A DNA stretch of 64,000 nt, taken from assembly GCA_017562135.1 (NCBI GenBank), contig QEYB01001642.1, positions 620,001 through 684,000 of the forward strand, in the 5' to 3' direction. The notes beneath the pieces are model-generated. The model had not been told where the DNA came from, made no database searches, and saw nothing but the letters and a program-made list of their open reading frames with translations. The DNA is from Dipylidium caninum (taxonomy: Eukaryota; Platyhelminthes; Cestoda; Cyclophyllidea; Dipylidiidae). Both the position numbers and the translations under genes were made by a program. Below, one piece after another: positions 37,468-48,700 of the stretch. Numbering within the stretch: the stretch's first letter is position 1; the number at the start of each line of letters is the position of its first letter.

Positions 37468-38156
37468 CTAATATAATCTCCGTAACCGTTCGACTTCACA
37501 AATAAGTTCAGAATTGAATCTTTCTAGTTCTTCTATTCTCCCCTGCATGCGTTTTGCAAATTGGGAGTATGCAACATCTATATCGCTGATCAATTTTTTA
37601 AGAGGACGTAGTTGTACGTGTAATTCCGCTATTGTGTAAGCGTGCAAACTTTCTAAATCTGTTTTTTTTTCCGAGGCATCCTCTGTAGCACGGTCACTCG
37701 TGCCTGTGTTGTATTCATGCATACTATCTACTTCTTTTACTTCAGACAGGTCAGAATATCTAGTGCCGATAGAAACAAGCTCAGAAACGACATCGGATAT
37801 CTGCTCCATAATGTCATGACGCACACAAGCCTTTAGAATCGTCAGCTTCTGATCCGCGCCAAAAAATGGGTCCACTGCTTCTTTTAGTCCGGCAGTATTC
37901 CCTGGCCTCTGTGCGATCAGGGTTAGTCCTGTCGGCAACAACACTCGGAAAAAGTCCAGAAGTCGAACTGGAGTCAATATTGATCGATAACGTGAAATTC
38001 TCACCTGAGAAGCCTGTGCAATCAAAACTAGAAAAGATAGTAATAAATGCTTAGGGGCAGGGAGTATCAGAGTGCGAACTATTCATGAAATAGTAGCACT
38101 TCTAGTTAGACGATTATGCCGCCAAAATTCATAAAACGAAACTCACATTGAATCAT
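37468..38156 (-). CDS. Uncharacterised coiled-coil protein, about 189 aa
   Basis: Two-exon model: 38156-38147 (ATG ATT CAA T) and 38027-37468; the phase closes to 189 residues starting MIQFLIAQASQV. The first third is hydrophobic/amphipathic (LLDFFRVLLPTGLTLIAQ). The middle is acidic (SDLSEVKEVDSMHEYN). The C-terminus is a predicted coiled coil (KKLISDIDVAYSQFAKRMQG, then EELERFNSELICEVERLRR). I do not recognise the family; small subunits of tethering, kinetochore or lysosome-related complexes often look like this, but that is only an impression. Its ATG lies 189 bp downstream of the RRP15 stop on the same strand, and a good acceptor (ttccctttag) sits 22 bp before the ATG. Co-transcription with RRP15 and a trans-spliced 5' end are therefore possible. 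A further upstream exon cannot be excluded. Confidence 0.7.
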
Positions 38157-38345
38157 TGCTGGAGGAGTGCATCAATATCTAAAGGGAAAACTTTTTATGA
38201 TAAGGTGATCCGAAATTTTTAAAATGAAGAGATTACTAGGAGAGAACATTGTATTAAAATTTTGTACAGATATATTTAACATTAACGCATTATAAGTCGC
38301 TGTTAAACGAAAAAATAAGGATGCCATCATTAGCGATCGATTCAT

Positions 38346-38947
38346 CTAGATGGGTCCCATCCTGCGCTTTTTGGCCGGATGCTCGCATTCGGATACTCGC
38401 GAATTCACGGGCTTCGATTTCTTTCCGGGAAGCCCTGCAGATAAACGATCAAGAAAATCCGACGGGGTGAAACCAGCAGCAACTTTCTCGACACGAAAGG
38501 ACATTGGATCGGCCGGGTCCATCTGCCTTGTTAAGACCGACTGGTGCTGTCTTACAGCATTAAATAGCGAAACAACGCCTTGGGTGGCCTGCCGCCTGAG
38601 GCGCCTTTCACGCGCCTTTTCACACTCGAATTCGGTACAAGAGGTCCTGTGCACTTTAGTTGGGTTAGCATTCGTGTTATTTGAGTTACGTACGCCTGCG
38701 GCGGCAATAGGCCTTTTGTAGCACTACAGAGTGGTTCGTATCACATTCTTACCTGTCTTAGCCAAGATGTACGTGATGGCCTGACGGCGCGAAAAGGGAG
38801 ATGCTCAATATCGGCAAATGGAATAGCTTTTAGTTTGGCCTGCTTCTCTTGGTCAGTCTTAGCCAATGATAGAATTGCATTCATAGATGGTGGGACAGAC
38901 TCCTCTAAAATTTTCTTAATGACATCTGCAATTGCGGCAAACGCCAT
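38346..38947 (-). CDS. RRP15: RRP15-like ribosomal RNA processing protein (2 exons)
   Basis: Nucleolar protein of the RRP15 family, needed for pre-60S ribosome maturation. Exons: 38947-38753 and 38723-38346; the phase is 0 and the length 190 residues. The N-terminal part MAFAAIADVIKKILEES with a following ILSLAK and a Lys/Gln-rich helix corresponds to the conserved start of the RRP15 domain. Exon 2 carries the signature TQGVVSLFNAVRQHQ and then FTPSDFLDRL, matching the family's conserved C-terminal helix. The tail is basic (HPAKKRRMGPI), fitting nucleolar targeting. The intron (38724-38752) is only 29 bp; ignoring it would end the protein within the intron. Its start lies head-to-head with IFT57, about 600 bp away. 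Confidence 0.85.
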
Positions 38948-39549
38948 AGCAAACTAATTTAGGCGGAAAATTTCAAGGCGTGTTAGACGGGTGGCTTTAG
39001 AAGTAGAAGGCTGAGCTGACGCTATGACGGCAACCTATCGGCGAAGAGGAGACGGCCGCACGCCAGTCGGAATTAAGCATTCAAATGAAGAACGACATTC
39101 TTCCAATGACAAAATATCAACGTTAACCAAAAAGCATAAAACATAAGCGTTTTTATGCAGTAAAAATTTATTCTTAAATAATTTTTAAAATTGAAATTTT
39201 GTTTAAATGCATTGATTTTTTGGTTTGTTGTGTTTGATTGGTGTGCGCAACATTTCAGATCGGCCCCGCCGCTAACTCTCCAGGTAGAGCAATTCGCGCG
39301 CATTAATTGCCGTGAATGTCGTCGATTCCTCTAAGGCCCCGTTTCTGTTTTCTTATAAAAACGTATTTTTACCCTAATTTCACATCCGCTACCTGATTTC
39401 CTCCCATAGTTGATGTCATTGCTCGCTACTAATTGATCAGTTCTTCTAATTCCCCCTCCTGTCCTGTTTCCTCATCTCACCTTTTCAAACTTTTTTATTA
39501 CAAATCGTTTTTGTTAAGTGTGTACGCTTTTATATTTGCGTCGCAGGAA
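38948..39549. other. Head-to-head spacer between RRP15 (-) and IFT57 (+)
   Basis: About 600 bp that must hold both promoters. It includes a T-rich tract and an acceptor-like cag immediately before the IFT57 ATG (gtcgcag at about 39546), which suggests a 5' UTR intron or a trans-splice acceptor for IFT57. The in-frame extension upstream of that ATG is hydrophobic and low-complexity and was not taken as coding. Confidence 0.5.
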
Positions 39550-41708
39550 ATGGAAGGAGGAAGATCCGAAACAGATGACCACGAGGAATTAACACCTTCG
39601 ACGACTGTCTCCAATGTATTTTGTGCTACTCCGACACAAACACTCTTTATTCCTTTTCAAATGATGGAGTGTTTAATTGAAAAATTGAAACTTCTTGACT
39701 ATGAACAAAATTACTGTAATCATAATAGAATTAAAGGTCTTTCAAAACTATACTTCGTTATCCCTACTAATCCGGGAGAGCAGTTTAACAATTTCGTCGG
39801 TCTCGCTGCTTGGCTTATTAATGAAGCAGGATGCTCAATGGAAAGCCCACAGGAATTCGATGATCCCAACGCCACAATTGCTACCATCCTTGAATCACTT
39901 CGGTCTTTGTTGGGCCAAATTCCTGAATTCCCACCCTCTAAATTAAAGTCAGGTTGCGGTGAATATTGCGTTCATGTACTTATGCTATTGGCAGACGCGG
40001 CAATAAAACAGAAGCGCGACCCTTTCCGATATCGGCAGGTCGATAACGAAGAAGATGAAGAAAGTATTGATTCTGCACTTGACGACATGACAGCGTCGGT
40101 CTCGGACGAGGGTGATTTTGTTGAGTGGATGGGCAGCAAAACTTGCATTTCTGGAATTGTGTCAGAGGCGCTCCTGGGATATTATTCACATCTGATGCGG
40201 CTGCCGATTCGGAAGATGAGGAGAGTAATTTTGCAGTCTCGGATATAAAGCGTAAATAAATGAATACTATTTCGTATTTTATATTTATTTATAATTCACC
40301 TCTGCGTAGATTTGACTTTTCGATACTTTTTCATGGATTAATTGACATTCTGAAGTGGTGCGGAGGTTGTGAGTTTGCATTTAATATTTATACAAATAAT
40401 AGCTAATTCCCGCTAGATGCGAAAAGGTCTGAGGCAATTTCGGATGTACCGCAGAGGAGCGTCTCCATAGATGATGAGTCATCTTTCATTGATCCTCATG
40501 GTCCCTTCAGTGGCTTGTTGACCGGCGCAGTGATACACTGTCCGAACCATAAACTCGCCTTCGAAACAGACCGCGACGGAAACTGGTGCCTTGTCTGCGG
40601 TAGGTCAGGCCGACTGGCAGATGGAATTAGAGCGTGTAATGCCGCATTTGCGCGTGCCGTCCCGCGTCGTGGTTAAAGATTGGCGCAGTCATCTCGAGCA
40701 AATCAAACACTACCATCGCGCAATTGAACTATGTTTTCTCGAATCCCGAGGGCATTTGAAGCGTCTCCAAGAGGATCTTTCACGTGGGCTGGACAAAATT
40801 AGCAGCAGAGAAAAGTACATAAATAGCCAGATTGATCGCGTCCTTACGGAATATAGATGTACTCAAGTAAGTATTTTGAACTGGAAACGAGGAATTACTC
40901 TTTAAATGCAAGTAATCTTAATTAGCTCGGTATTTCATTCTCATCTCACTGCCTCTCCGCAAAAAACAAATTATGTTTTATTAATGAAGTCAATTACTTT
41001 AAAATAGTCTTAAAATTTCCATTAGGAGGGTAGTTAGTGGTGACCCTCGTTAAATTGGACTTGTTGCTTTTGTATAAAACAACATATTTTATTAGCTGAT
41101 TTGATTGGTTGGGCAATGGTAGCCCCCGAAGCATCTATAAACATTGTTTTATATTAATTGTGCACATTAAGAGATGTGTCGGTATTTTCAACGGATTATT
41201 TTCGCTAAACAAGGTTAGACTACATTAAAAACTCTTTATTTTCCGGTTTTTCGACATGACATGAGAAGTAAACTGTTATCTTATTATATAATTTCAAGAC
41301 CGCAATTTGTAGGTGATTCTGGACTTCAGTTATACATTATTGCCTTTTATTTCAAAGGATCGACTGTGTGAGATAAAAGGAGAGCATGCGCATGCAAGTG
41401 GAGGTATAACGGAGCGAAGTAAAATATTGGCACATCTTTCAGAAGAAGTAGAGAGAGTGAAACGGGAGATGGAGCAGCGAGGGTCCAGCATGACCGACGG
41501 TTCGCCGGTGGTGCGCATTAAGCAGGCTATTCATCGTCTCAAAGGCGAGAACGCTGCCATGGAGATACGGATCGGTGTGCTTGAGCACACTCTACTCAGG
41601 TGGTACTTGCGCGCCCGAGAGGAGAGCCAGAAACCGCTCTATATGCGTCCTATTGGGGCCCTCATCTCCCATTTACCCCACGGGGGTGGAGAAACCGACG
41701 CTGTCTAA
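39550..41708 (+). CDS. IFT57: Intraflagellar transport protein 57 (IFT-B), 5 exons, complete
   Basis: Subunit of the IFT-B complex that carries cargo along cilia; in a flatworm it would serve ciliated sensory endings, flame cells and sperm. Exons: 39550-40111, 40168-40251, 40417-40529, 40570-40866, 41358-41708; the phases close to 468 residues (human IFT57 has 429). The N-terminal calponin-like domain has MECLIEKLKLLDYE, TNPGEQFNNFVGLAAWLI and a DDPNATI motif followed by FPPSKLKSGCGEY. An acidic linker follows, then DWQMELERVMPHL, KDWRSHLEQIKHY and LDKISSREKYINSQ. The C-terminal coiled coil has GGITERSKIL, RGSSMTDGSPVVRIKQAI and IRIGVLEHTLL. The 40-bp intron at 40530-40569 and the join at 40112-40167 were chosen because only they restore the conserved frame. 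The linker exons 2-3 are the least certain part. Confidence 0.93.
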
Positions 41709-42272
41709 ATTTTTTTCTCTCATCAAATAATTTTACTCTTTATGATGCAATTTATCATTAACATGATCGGATTAGAGGACGGGCCTGTTAATAGTGGCAT
41801 AGAAGGCATTGCAGAAACGTTCTGAGCCAAATTTTTTCCAATGTGATATGGCGTGACTGAGACCTAAGATGAAATCAGTGAACTTATATTCTACCTTATC
41901 AAGGCATTTTAGAGAGTCTGATTTCAAATTTGAAGAAAGTAAACATCTCCCATTATCAATTTAAATGGGATAGAAACCGTAGCTTCAACAAAAAAATTTC
42001 CATGATTTCCCAACCCCTATATTATTCGAGCACACTCGAGGGATCCATAATTAGAATTGAAGAAACAGCTTGCGGCGACAGTTGCATTTTGGAACAAAGT
42101 TGTCAGAGATACAAAATATGTATATTCGTCTTAATGTCTAGGTCAGTGTAGATGTAGAAATGTGTACATATACGGAAGAAAAGTAAAACTAATGTAGTGT
42201 ACTGGAGCACAGCCGATGCACATTAGAAAGAAAGCAGAAGCACACGCAAAAAGAATTGATGCTTTCAAGAAA
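41709..42272. other. Tail-to-tail spacer between IFT57 (+) and TBC1D23 (-)
   Basis: About 560 bp of AT-rich sequence with both 3' UTRs. A 73-codon ORF on + (41930-42151) has no recognisable domain. I see no repeats. Confidence 0.5.
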
Positions 42273-45253
42273 TTAGCTAGCCATATTAATATTGAAAACG
42301 GCAGACTTTATGACTTTCACCGCATCACCCGCCTCGGGGATGAGCAAACGAATCGATTCTTGTGTTTCCGAAAGTAGGTCCTCATTCAATCTAACATAAT
42401 GGAATGTTATGATCTCTGGAGTGGTTTTTTTTGACGTTATTTTCTTTAAACAGTCCATAGACAAAGATATTTCGATAATGCCGTCAGCAAAATGTCCTTG
42501 TTGATTACATAGAAAAGGCTTAGAGACGCCAGCTTTCTTCAAAAAGGTTTTCTGAACAAAATTGCCAAAGGCCTCGAACAATTGTTTCTCGCGTTCCCTC
42601 ACCACAACCAGATGTTTTTCCGAGACCAGAATGACACCACGATAAGACGGAATTTCATTAGGGTCCAAAAACATGCACTCAAAACTGGCATTTACATCTG
42701 GAATCTTATTGCAACTCCGCAAATCAATTAATTGACCCCGGAAGCAATTTTCTAAGTTTGTGGCCACTACTGAGGGGAATTTCTTAGGAACGGGCACTGT
42801 GGTCAATGTGGGGGAGTTCGGTCGAGGAGCGAACATGGGGCTTTCATCGTCGTCCTCATCATCATCACCAATGCTAAAGACAGCTGCGGTGTTGCGATAC
42901 GAAAGTGATTTCCTTGGAGGAGGTGCAATGGAGGTTGTCTGAGCCGTAGTAGAAACAACGGTCTGTGACCTTTTAATTAAATTCGAAAATTTGGAGAAAA
43001 CGTTGACCAAGGCCGGCGCAGATGGAGGAACTGTTGAAGTCGGAGAAGTAGCGGAGATAAGAGAAGTGACGGTATTGACAGAGGCTTCAGGAGTTAAATG
43101 AGTCTTCTTACGTGCCATGCGAATAGCCTTCTGGCCTTGATTAGCAGCACAGACAAAGCAGAGATCCTCCTCGTGTGAGACAAGCAAGTGATTCAATTCG
43201 AGAGGTTCGAGAGCCTCGTGAAAGGCCGCGTAGCCACCATCGGCCATACTCACATAAGGCGTATTCAAGCGCAAAAAGTGTGCAATTACCATGTGAGCCA
43301 CACGATCCTCTGCGGCACGACCGCTCCCCATGAAAACAATGTGTTCACCTACAGCTTTTGATCCCGAAATAATCCCTCTTTGCTGTGTCTGCAACAAAGC
43401 CTTAAACGGTTGAAAAAAAGGAATGAGGATCGAGAAGGGCACTAATTTAAAAAAGGGCACTTTTTTAAATACATTCTCTTATAGACTTAAAAGTATGAGA
43501 CATACTGCAGTCAACCAACCTGTACGCTGGTGTTGAATTCTAATGGATTTGAGAGCAAAAGCTCGGTGTCGAGATAAAAGGCGGTGGCCAAATGTCCGGC
43601 ATTGTACTGGTCAGCGGGTCGACAATCAACAAGAAGAAACCGAACTGCCTCTTTCTCCTCTTCTGCCTCTAGGCCTGTGCCTTTCGAAGCTTCCACATCA
43701 TGTGCTCCAACTAGTGGCAAATGCAGGCGAAGATGACACAAAGCCCCAGTGTTCAGCACCTCTTCAACCGAAACTAGTAGTGAGAGTGCCCCTTCCACCA
43801 GATGATTGTCGCTCTCGGGACTCGGTACGCCGAAAAGAAAAGGCAGGTACTTGGTGTGAAACGAGGAAGGCGTTCTGCGGTTGTATAATCGAGTAATGTC
43901 AACCAAGGCAACCAGATCCGATGGCTGCATCGGTTTTGGCAAATTTCGCAATTCAAACAGGAAATCATCTTAAAAAAAAATATAAGTGTATAGGCCAAAT
44001 ATCAGACGGATTGACGTAATTGTATGTGTCATAAAAAGAACAAACTTGGAGCTCAAGTATAAATCGCCCCTACTTTTAGGATCAAAAAGCCAGAAAATCA
44101 TGTCAAAAGCTAAACGGTTCTTGACAACTAACCTCTTGAATTTGGAGAAAAGACCAAGGTTTCGCCTGTTAATTCCACATCTTCATTGCCACCTAAAGGC
44201 AATGCTTCTTTTGGTCTTTTTAAACCGTTTCCTTTTTTCATCAAAGCATCTTTGGCATTGACGAGAAGTACCAGCGCAATTAGCATACCAAAATGGGGCT
44301 CTCCGAGAAGGAAATATATATCCCAAAGTTGTGGTAAGGTTTCATTTGATACGCAGTCGACGAATAAACATTCAAACCAAGCTTTTGCGTAGATCTCTGG
44401 GCCGAGTTTGCATGAGTCAAGAAAATTGCATAGTTGCGGTTCATGATATTGCAGCAATAGACGAAATGTGTTGCATATACGATGAATACCCTGTATTCCA
44501 GCAGGTAAAAAACGATGATACATTGAAGTAAAATAGGCATACAAATCTTCCCGATCAATTGGACGAAGAATGGTGTAGAGGACAGAAAGAATAGGAACCC
44601 AACCGTTATGTGGCAGGAATGGAAGAGAATGGGTTTGGGAAAAGTGTGTGAGAACAGATTCAAAATCGCTTGTAAGTTGCAGCACGGAAGGAACATCGTC
44701 AAAATCGGTAGACACCGACTTTGAAATAAGTTTAACAGTTTCACCAGCAGCCGTCTCGCAGGCCAGATGAAGTTCTGCCTGACTTGGGAGATCATAAATC
44801 TCTGTAAAACTCGACATTTCAGCAAAGGTAGCCTCACTACGAAGACATAAACGCCAAAGGTCACGACGGAGCCTATGTGGCACTGGTCGAAATTTACAAA
44901 TGGCTCTGACATCTGCTATCCCAACGTTTTCTATAGAGTAGAAAGTATATGAGTATCAGTACACCAGCTTCCATCATAAAACAACATGCAATCTGTCGAG
45001 GGAGAGCATTAAACCCCCATTTATAATTTAACCTACATTGAAGTTACGAAAGTCGGAAAATAGTGTTCATGCATGATCTTATATAGAACCATAAATTTAA
45101 ATTGGATGATAATAAGACTAAGTGGTCCAGAACACAATTATGAGTGTTAATAAAGGCAAATTGCGCACTTAAGAGGGCTATTTCCAGCTCGGTTTCCCAA
45201 ACATCGTCTGCGCTCAAATCACTTGAAGACGAATCGTAGGTTTCTGATGCCAT
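42273..45253 (-). CDS. TBC1D23: TBC1 domain family member 23 (4 exons, complete)
   Basis: Golgi/endosome adaptor that links golgin-captured vesicles to the trans-Golgi and the WASH complex. Exons in transcript order: 45253-45169, 44930-44133, 43968-43520, 43400-42273; the phases close to 819 residues (human about 700). The N-terminal TBC domain starts after VWETELEIALL and includes PHRLRRDLWRLCL, LLLQYHEPQLCNFLD and LIALVLLVNAKDAL. The usual GAP glutamine finger is not seen: the site reads FLPHNGWVPIL, in line with the catalytically dead TBC of the human protein. A rhodanese-like domain follows (VRFLLVDCRPADQYNAGHL and GEHIVFMGSGRA). A Ser/Thr/Pro-rich linker with an acidic VFSIGDDDEDDD leads to the C-terminal PH-like domain (KKITSKKTTPEIITFHY, LIPEAGDAVKVIKSAV). 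Its start is 490 bp from the divergent ARFGEF3 start. Confidence 0.94.
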
Positions 45254-45274
45254 CGCCGAGACAGCTATATGCAG

Positions 45275-45541
45275 TCACAAGACCACCGCATGTATAATGT
45301 TTTGACAGAAATCGGCAGATAACGCAAAGTCGGCGAAATTTTTGAAAGGGGTGGTAGTATTTAGTTTATCGGTTCTTTCTTGCCATCGTCGCATAATCAG
45401 ATGCTGCATATAAGCACGCAGGTTGAACGTATGGGCATAATTTAACTTGTCCATTTTTAATGCATAAATTGCACGATTTTGGAAATGAATAAAATGCTGA
45501 GAAGAAACGTCACCGTGCCGCGGTATTACTACATCAACCAA
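45275..45541 (-). CDS. Small ORF (88 codons) directly upstream of TBC1D23, possible upstream cistron
   Basis: An ATG-started ORF (MVDVVIPRHGDVSSQHFIHF...) ends 21 bases before the TBC1D23 ATG on the same strand. The product would be basic and helical in the middle (LRAYMQHLIMRRWQERTDKL) with no signal peptide or membrane segment. I do not recognise it. The short gap contains ATATAG followed by the TBC1D23 ATG, an acceptor-like site. It could be an upstream ORF in the TBC1D23 leader, an independent small protein encoded in the same transcript, or chance. The head-to-head ARFGEF3 start is 203 bp beyond its ATG. Confidence 0.4.
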   Translation of the reverse strand: MVDVVIPRHGDVSSQHFIHFQNRAIYALKMDKLNYAHTFNLRAYMQHLIMRRWQERTDKLNTTTPFKNFADFALSADFCQNIIHAVVL

Positions 45542-45743
45542 ATGACTCCAATATCTCTATATTGTTGTATGCATTAGATTCTAAAGCACGACTAAGCTGA
45601 ACACCCCATCCACTTTTATTGGAACTTTTAATCCCTACAGCCGAGTCCGGGAGATTCGGTTCACTGTGCCCATTCGTATCGCGTCTGGTCTCCCGCTGTT
45701 TAGATTACTTGCGGCGGCAAATTGACGCGTCCGTCTTTCTGAC

Positions 45744-48700
45744 ATGTTTTCCATCAAGGCCTGTCTCCAACAGATTAAAAACGATGGCGAATCTGAAAAG
45801 TTGCAATTTTTGCTTATGTTGACAGACGAGGCTATGGGTTTGTTATGGTGCACTCTTTCACCTGTAGATGCTCTTGATAACGAATTCATTTTAAATCAGT
45901 TACCGAAATACAAGCTGCGCGAAATCATTTTGGCGCCGATTCAGATCTCTCTTGAATCTACCAAAACTAAATTAAATCTGGACGCTTTGAATGCGCTTGA
46001 GGTTTGACTTAACTTCTTCTCCGTATTGTAGGCATTTGTGCAATCTAATGTATTGTATGATGCACCTGAGGATCCCATGACAGAAACGGATTTGACTTTT
46101 CAGTTCCTTGACACTATTTCGCCATGCACAATTTTCAGTGATACTATTCAAGCTTCCTTTCTCAAGGTGTTTTGTATTCTTTCCCATATTATTAGGCGTG
46201 TAGCTTTTATTGCAGCTGTGTCTCTCAAAATACAGCCGGCTCAACGTGAATTCCATGCTGAGGATCGTTCAAGTACGTATTGTATCTCCTTTTTTTTCCA
46301 TCGAACTTTCCAGCGTGTGTTATTCATATAAGATCAGTCACTTACTATTGATACTCATGCTATGGCGGTCGTTTTTACGCTTTGATTCGTGGAATTTGTT
46401 GGTTTGACTCCTCACTGCTTGCGTCCTTCATTGATTGGTTTTCTTATTGAAATGTTAATTCAGTTAGTTTGCTCAAGTTGTAAAGTGCGCTTAGCTGCCG
46501 AATGGTATACTATCAGTTCATTTCGTTACTTTATATGTTATACTTTGTTGGTTTTTGTTGTGGTTGTGGCCTATTTACTAGTTGTTCTAGCACCGTGCTT
46601 TTTGCGTTACCTTTCTATTTTTAGATTTGTACGGATTTATATTGTAAATACATTCTCACTCGAAACAACGAAATGGCATCTGTTACTCAGGATACTTTGG
46701 TTAAAACAGTTGAGGCATTTTTTGCGAAAAACGAACTTCTCTTTGGCTTTGAGGTATAGACTCAAAGAACTACATTATTCCCAACTTGAAGTTTTGCTAA
46801 TTTTACAATTACATTTCATGTTCTTTTCAGGTTAATGAATTGAAACCTAGAAAAATGGGGTCATCTATCTACGATTTTCTTTTTTGTCAAAATTCTAATG
46901 CTTTTGAGTTGTCAGATTCTCAACTCCAGATTTTGGGTTTCCTCAAATGCTTGTTAGAGGCAATTATGCCCGAAAATATTACAAATCAGGATCGAATGTC
47001 TATACGCGTGTACTTGCGAGCGATTTCTGCTGTCATATCCCTTCTTCCTGTTTGTATGATCAATCACAGAGCATTTTTAAATATCCTTTGGTATGTTTTT
47101 CGTTTGTTTCGAATTACGCCTAAGTCAAAATACATTTGGAGCTTGAATCTTGTTTTAGGCAACGTATGTATCCCGTGCTTTTGTGGTTTCTGAGTAATCG
47201 GAAGCGGGAAAATAGTAATACAGTGGTATCGGATTTACATTCGCACGCGGAAAAAGGTGTCGATAACCAGCTTCATGGAAAAGCGACTTCTGTAGCTACG
47301 CAAACATTATGGCCCGAAGAATTAAAATTCGTTTACGAGTAACTGATAAATTTATAACTTATTTTAAATGGGACTTGAAATTTTTTGTAACAGATGTGTC
47401 TGAAAGTGCCTTCATCTATATTTCGTTACTACAAGTTCGTTAAGTTTCTCATTATCATGCAGGGTATTAAATCGGATTCTTTTTTTTCTACAGTATTTTG
47501 ATTGATCTTACCTACTTGGTTGGTCCTGTTCGTGAACTCCGGCCGATGTTAGAATCTCTTTTTCATAAGATGCTGTTCTTTCTCCCAACCAATTTTCGTC
47601 TGAATGCTCTCACTGCTGTTTGCAAGGTGTTAATGAATGAACTTTCTCCTATTGTGTTTGAATCCGACCATAATGGGGATACCTTTATACAGAGACTGAG
47701 CAATCATTTTGATGCTTTTAAATTTCACGTTGTTTGCTAATTAAATTGGCCTTTGAAGTGCTTACTAACTACTCATGAATAAATTCACGCCTAAAGAATA
47801 ATTTCTAATATGATCCTTCTGATGTAGCAGTTAAAACTTAAATTTAAATAACATAATAATTCGCCCTAGATGTATGTGCATTTTACCATTGTAGATTTTT
47901 AACACAACTGAGGGACTTCTTAGCATTACCGGGCCCCTTATTTCCGTGCCAATGCTTTCAAATAGCAACAGATATTCTGGAAATACTACAATATCTAGCG
48001 ATCCAGATTTTCGGATTTTTTGCATGTTAGTGAGTTTTTGAAGTAATGTTTAAGTAAAATGTGTTTGTTTTGTTGACAAACGCCGTGTATTTAGTCAACA
48101 GGACGTTCAAATTGGTGGTCCGATTTACTAAAAATCCCTCCCAGATCGCATTCTGATATTAAATCAGATCCCAGAATAGTGGATTTCAAGGTGTGTGTGA
48201 AATAATGCTATCTCATTAAAATCATTGTTTCTCTTCAGTATCTTGGAGTTTGTTCATGAATGCTCTCTAAAGAAGGATCGGGCTCTCGTTTATGCCAGCG
48301 CCAAATGCGTTCACTTACTATCTGCAACTCTCTCTGCTCTCACTAGATGCGAGAGTTTGGGTGAAACTTTCCTTCGAATGGTCGAGTCGAAGCTAGAAAC
48401 CACAAGTGACTTTATTTGATTAACATCCTTCACCTGCTGTCCACCAACGCAATTTTTTTTTTGCAGAAATTGCTCTTGAGGACGACAATGGTCGGGAAAC
48501 ATCAACCGGGAATGACATCCTCGATACAAACGTGAGCTTTGATCCCAAAGAGCAACGATTAGTGCTTAATAATTCGTAGGAAAGTGAGACCCTTGAAGAG
48601 CATTCAAGTGTAACGAAGCCTATGTGGGTCGACGGAATACGCCTTTATGAGAGATGTTGAGCAGATTGAAGCAAGCGAATATCACGATGCTTGCTGATTC

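Noticed and set aside
39433..39549. N-terminal extension of IFT57
   Set aside because: In-frame but hydrophobic and low-complexity, and separated from the conserved start by an acceptor-like cag; the ATG at 39550 fits the family better.
45619..45822. 67-codon ORF overlapping the ARFGEF3 start in another frame
   Set aside because: The frame starting at 45744 continues into the conserved ARFGEF3 exons; this one does not.
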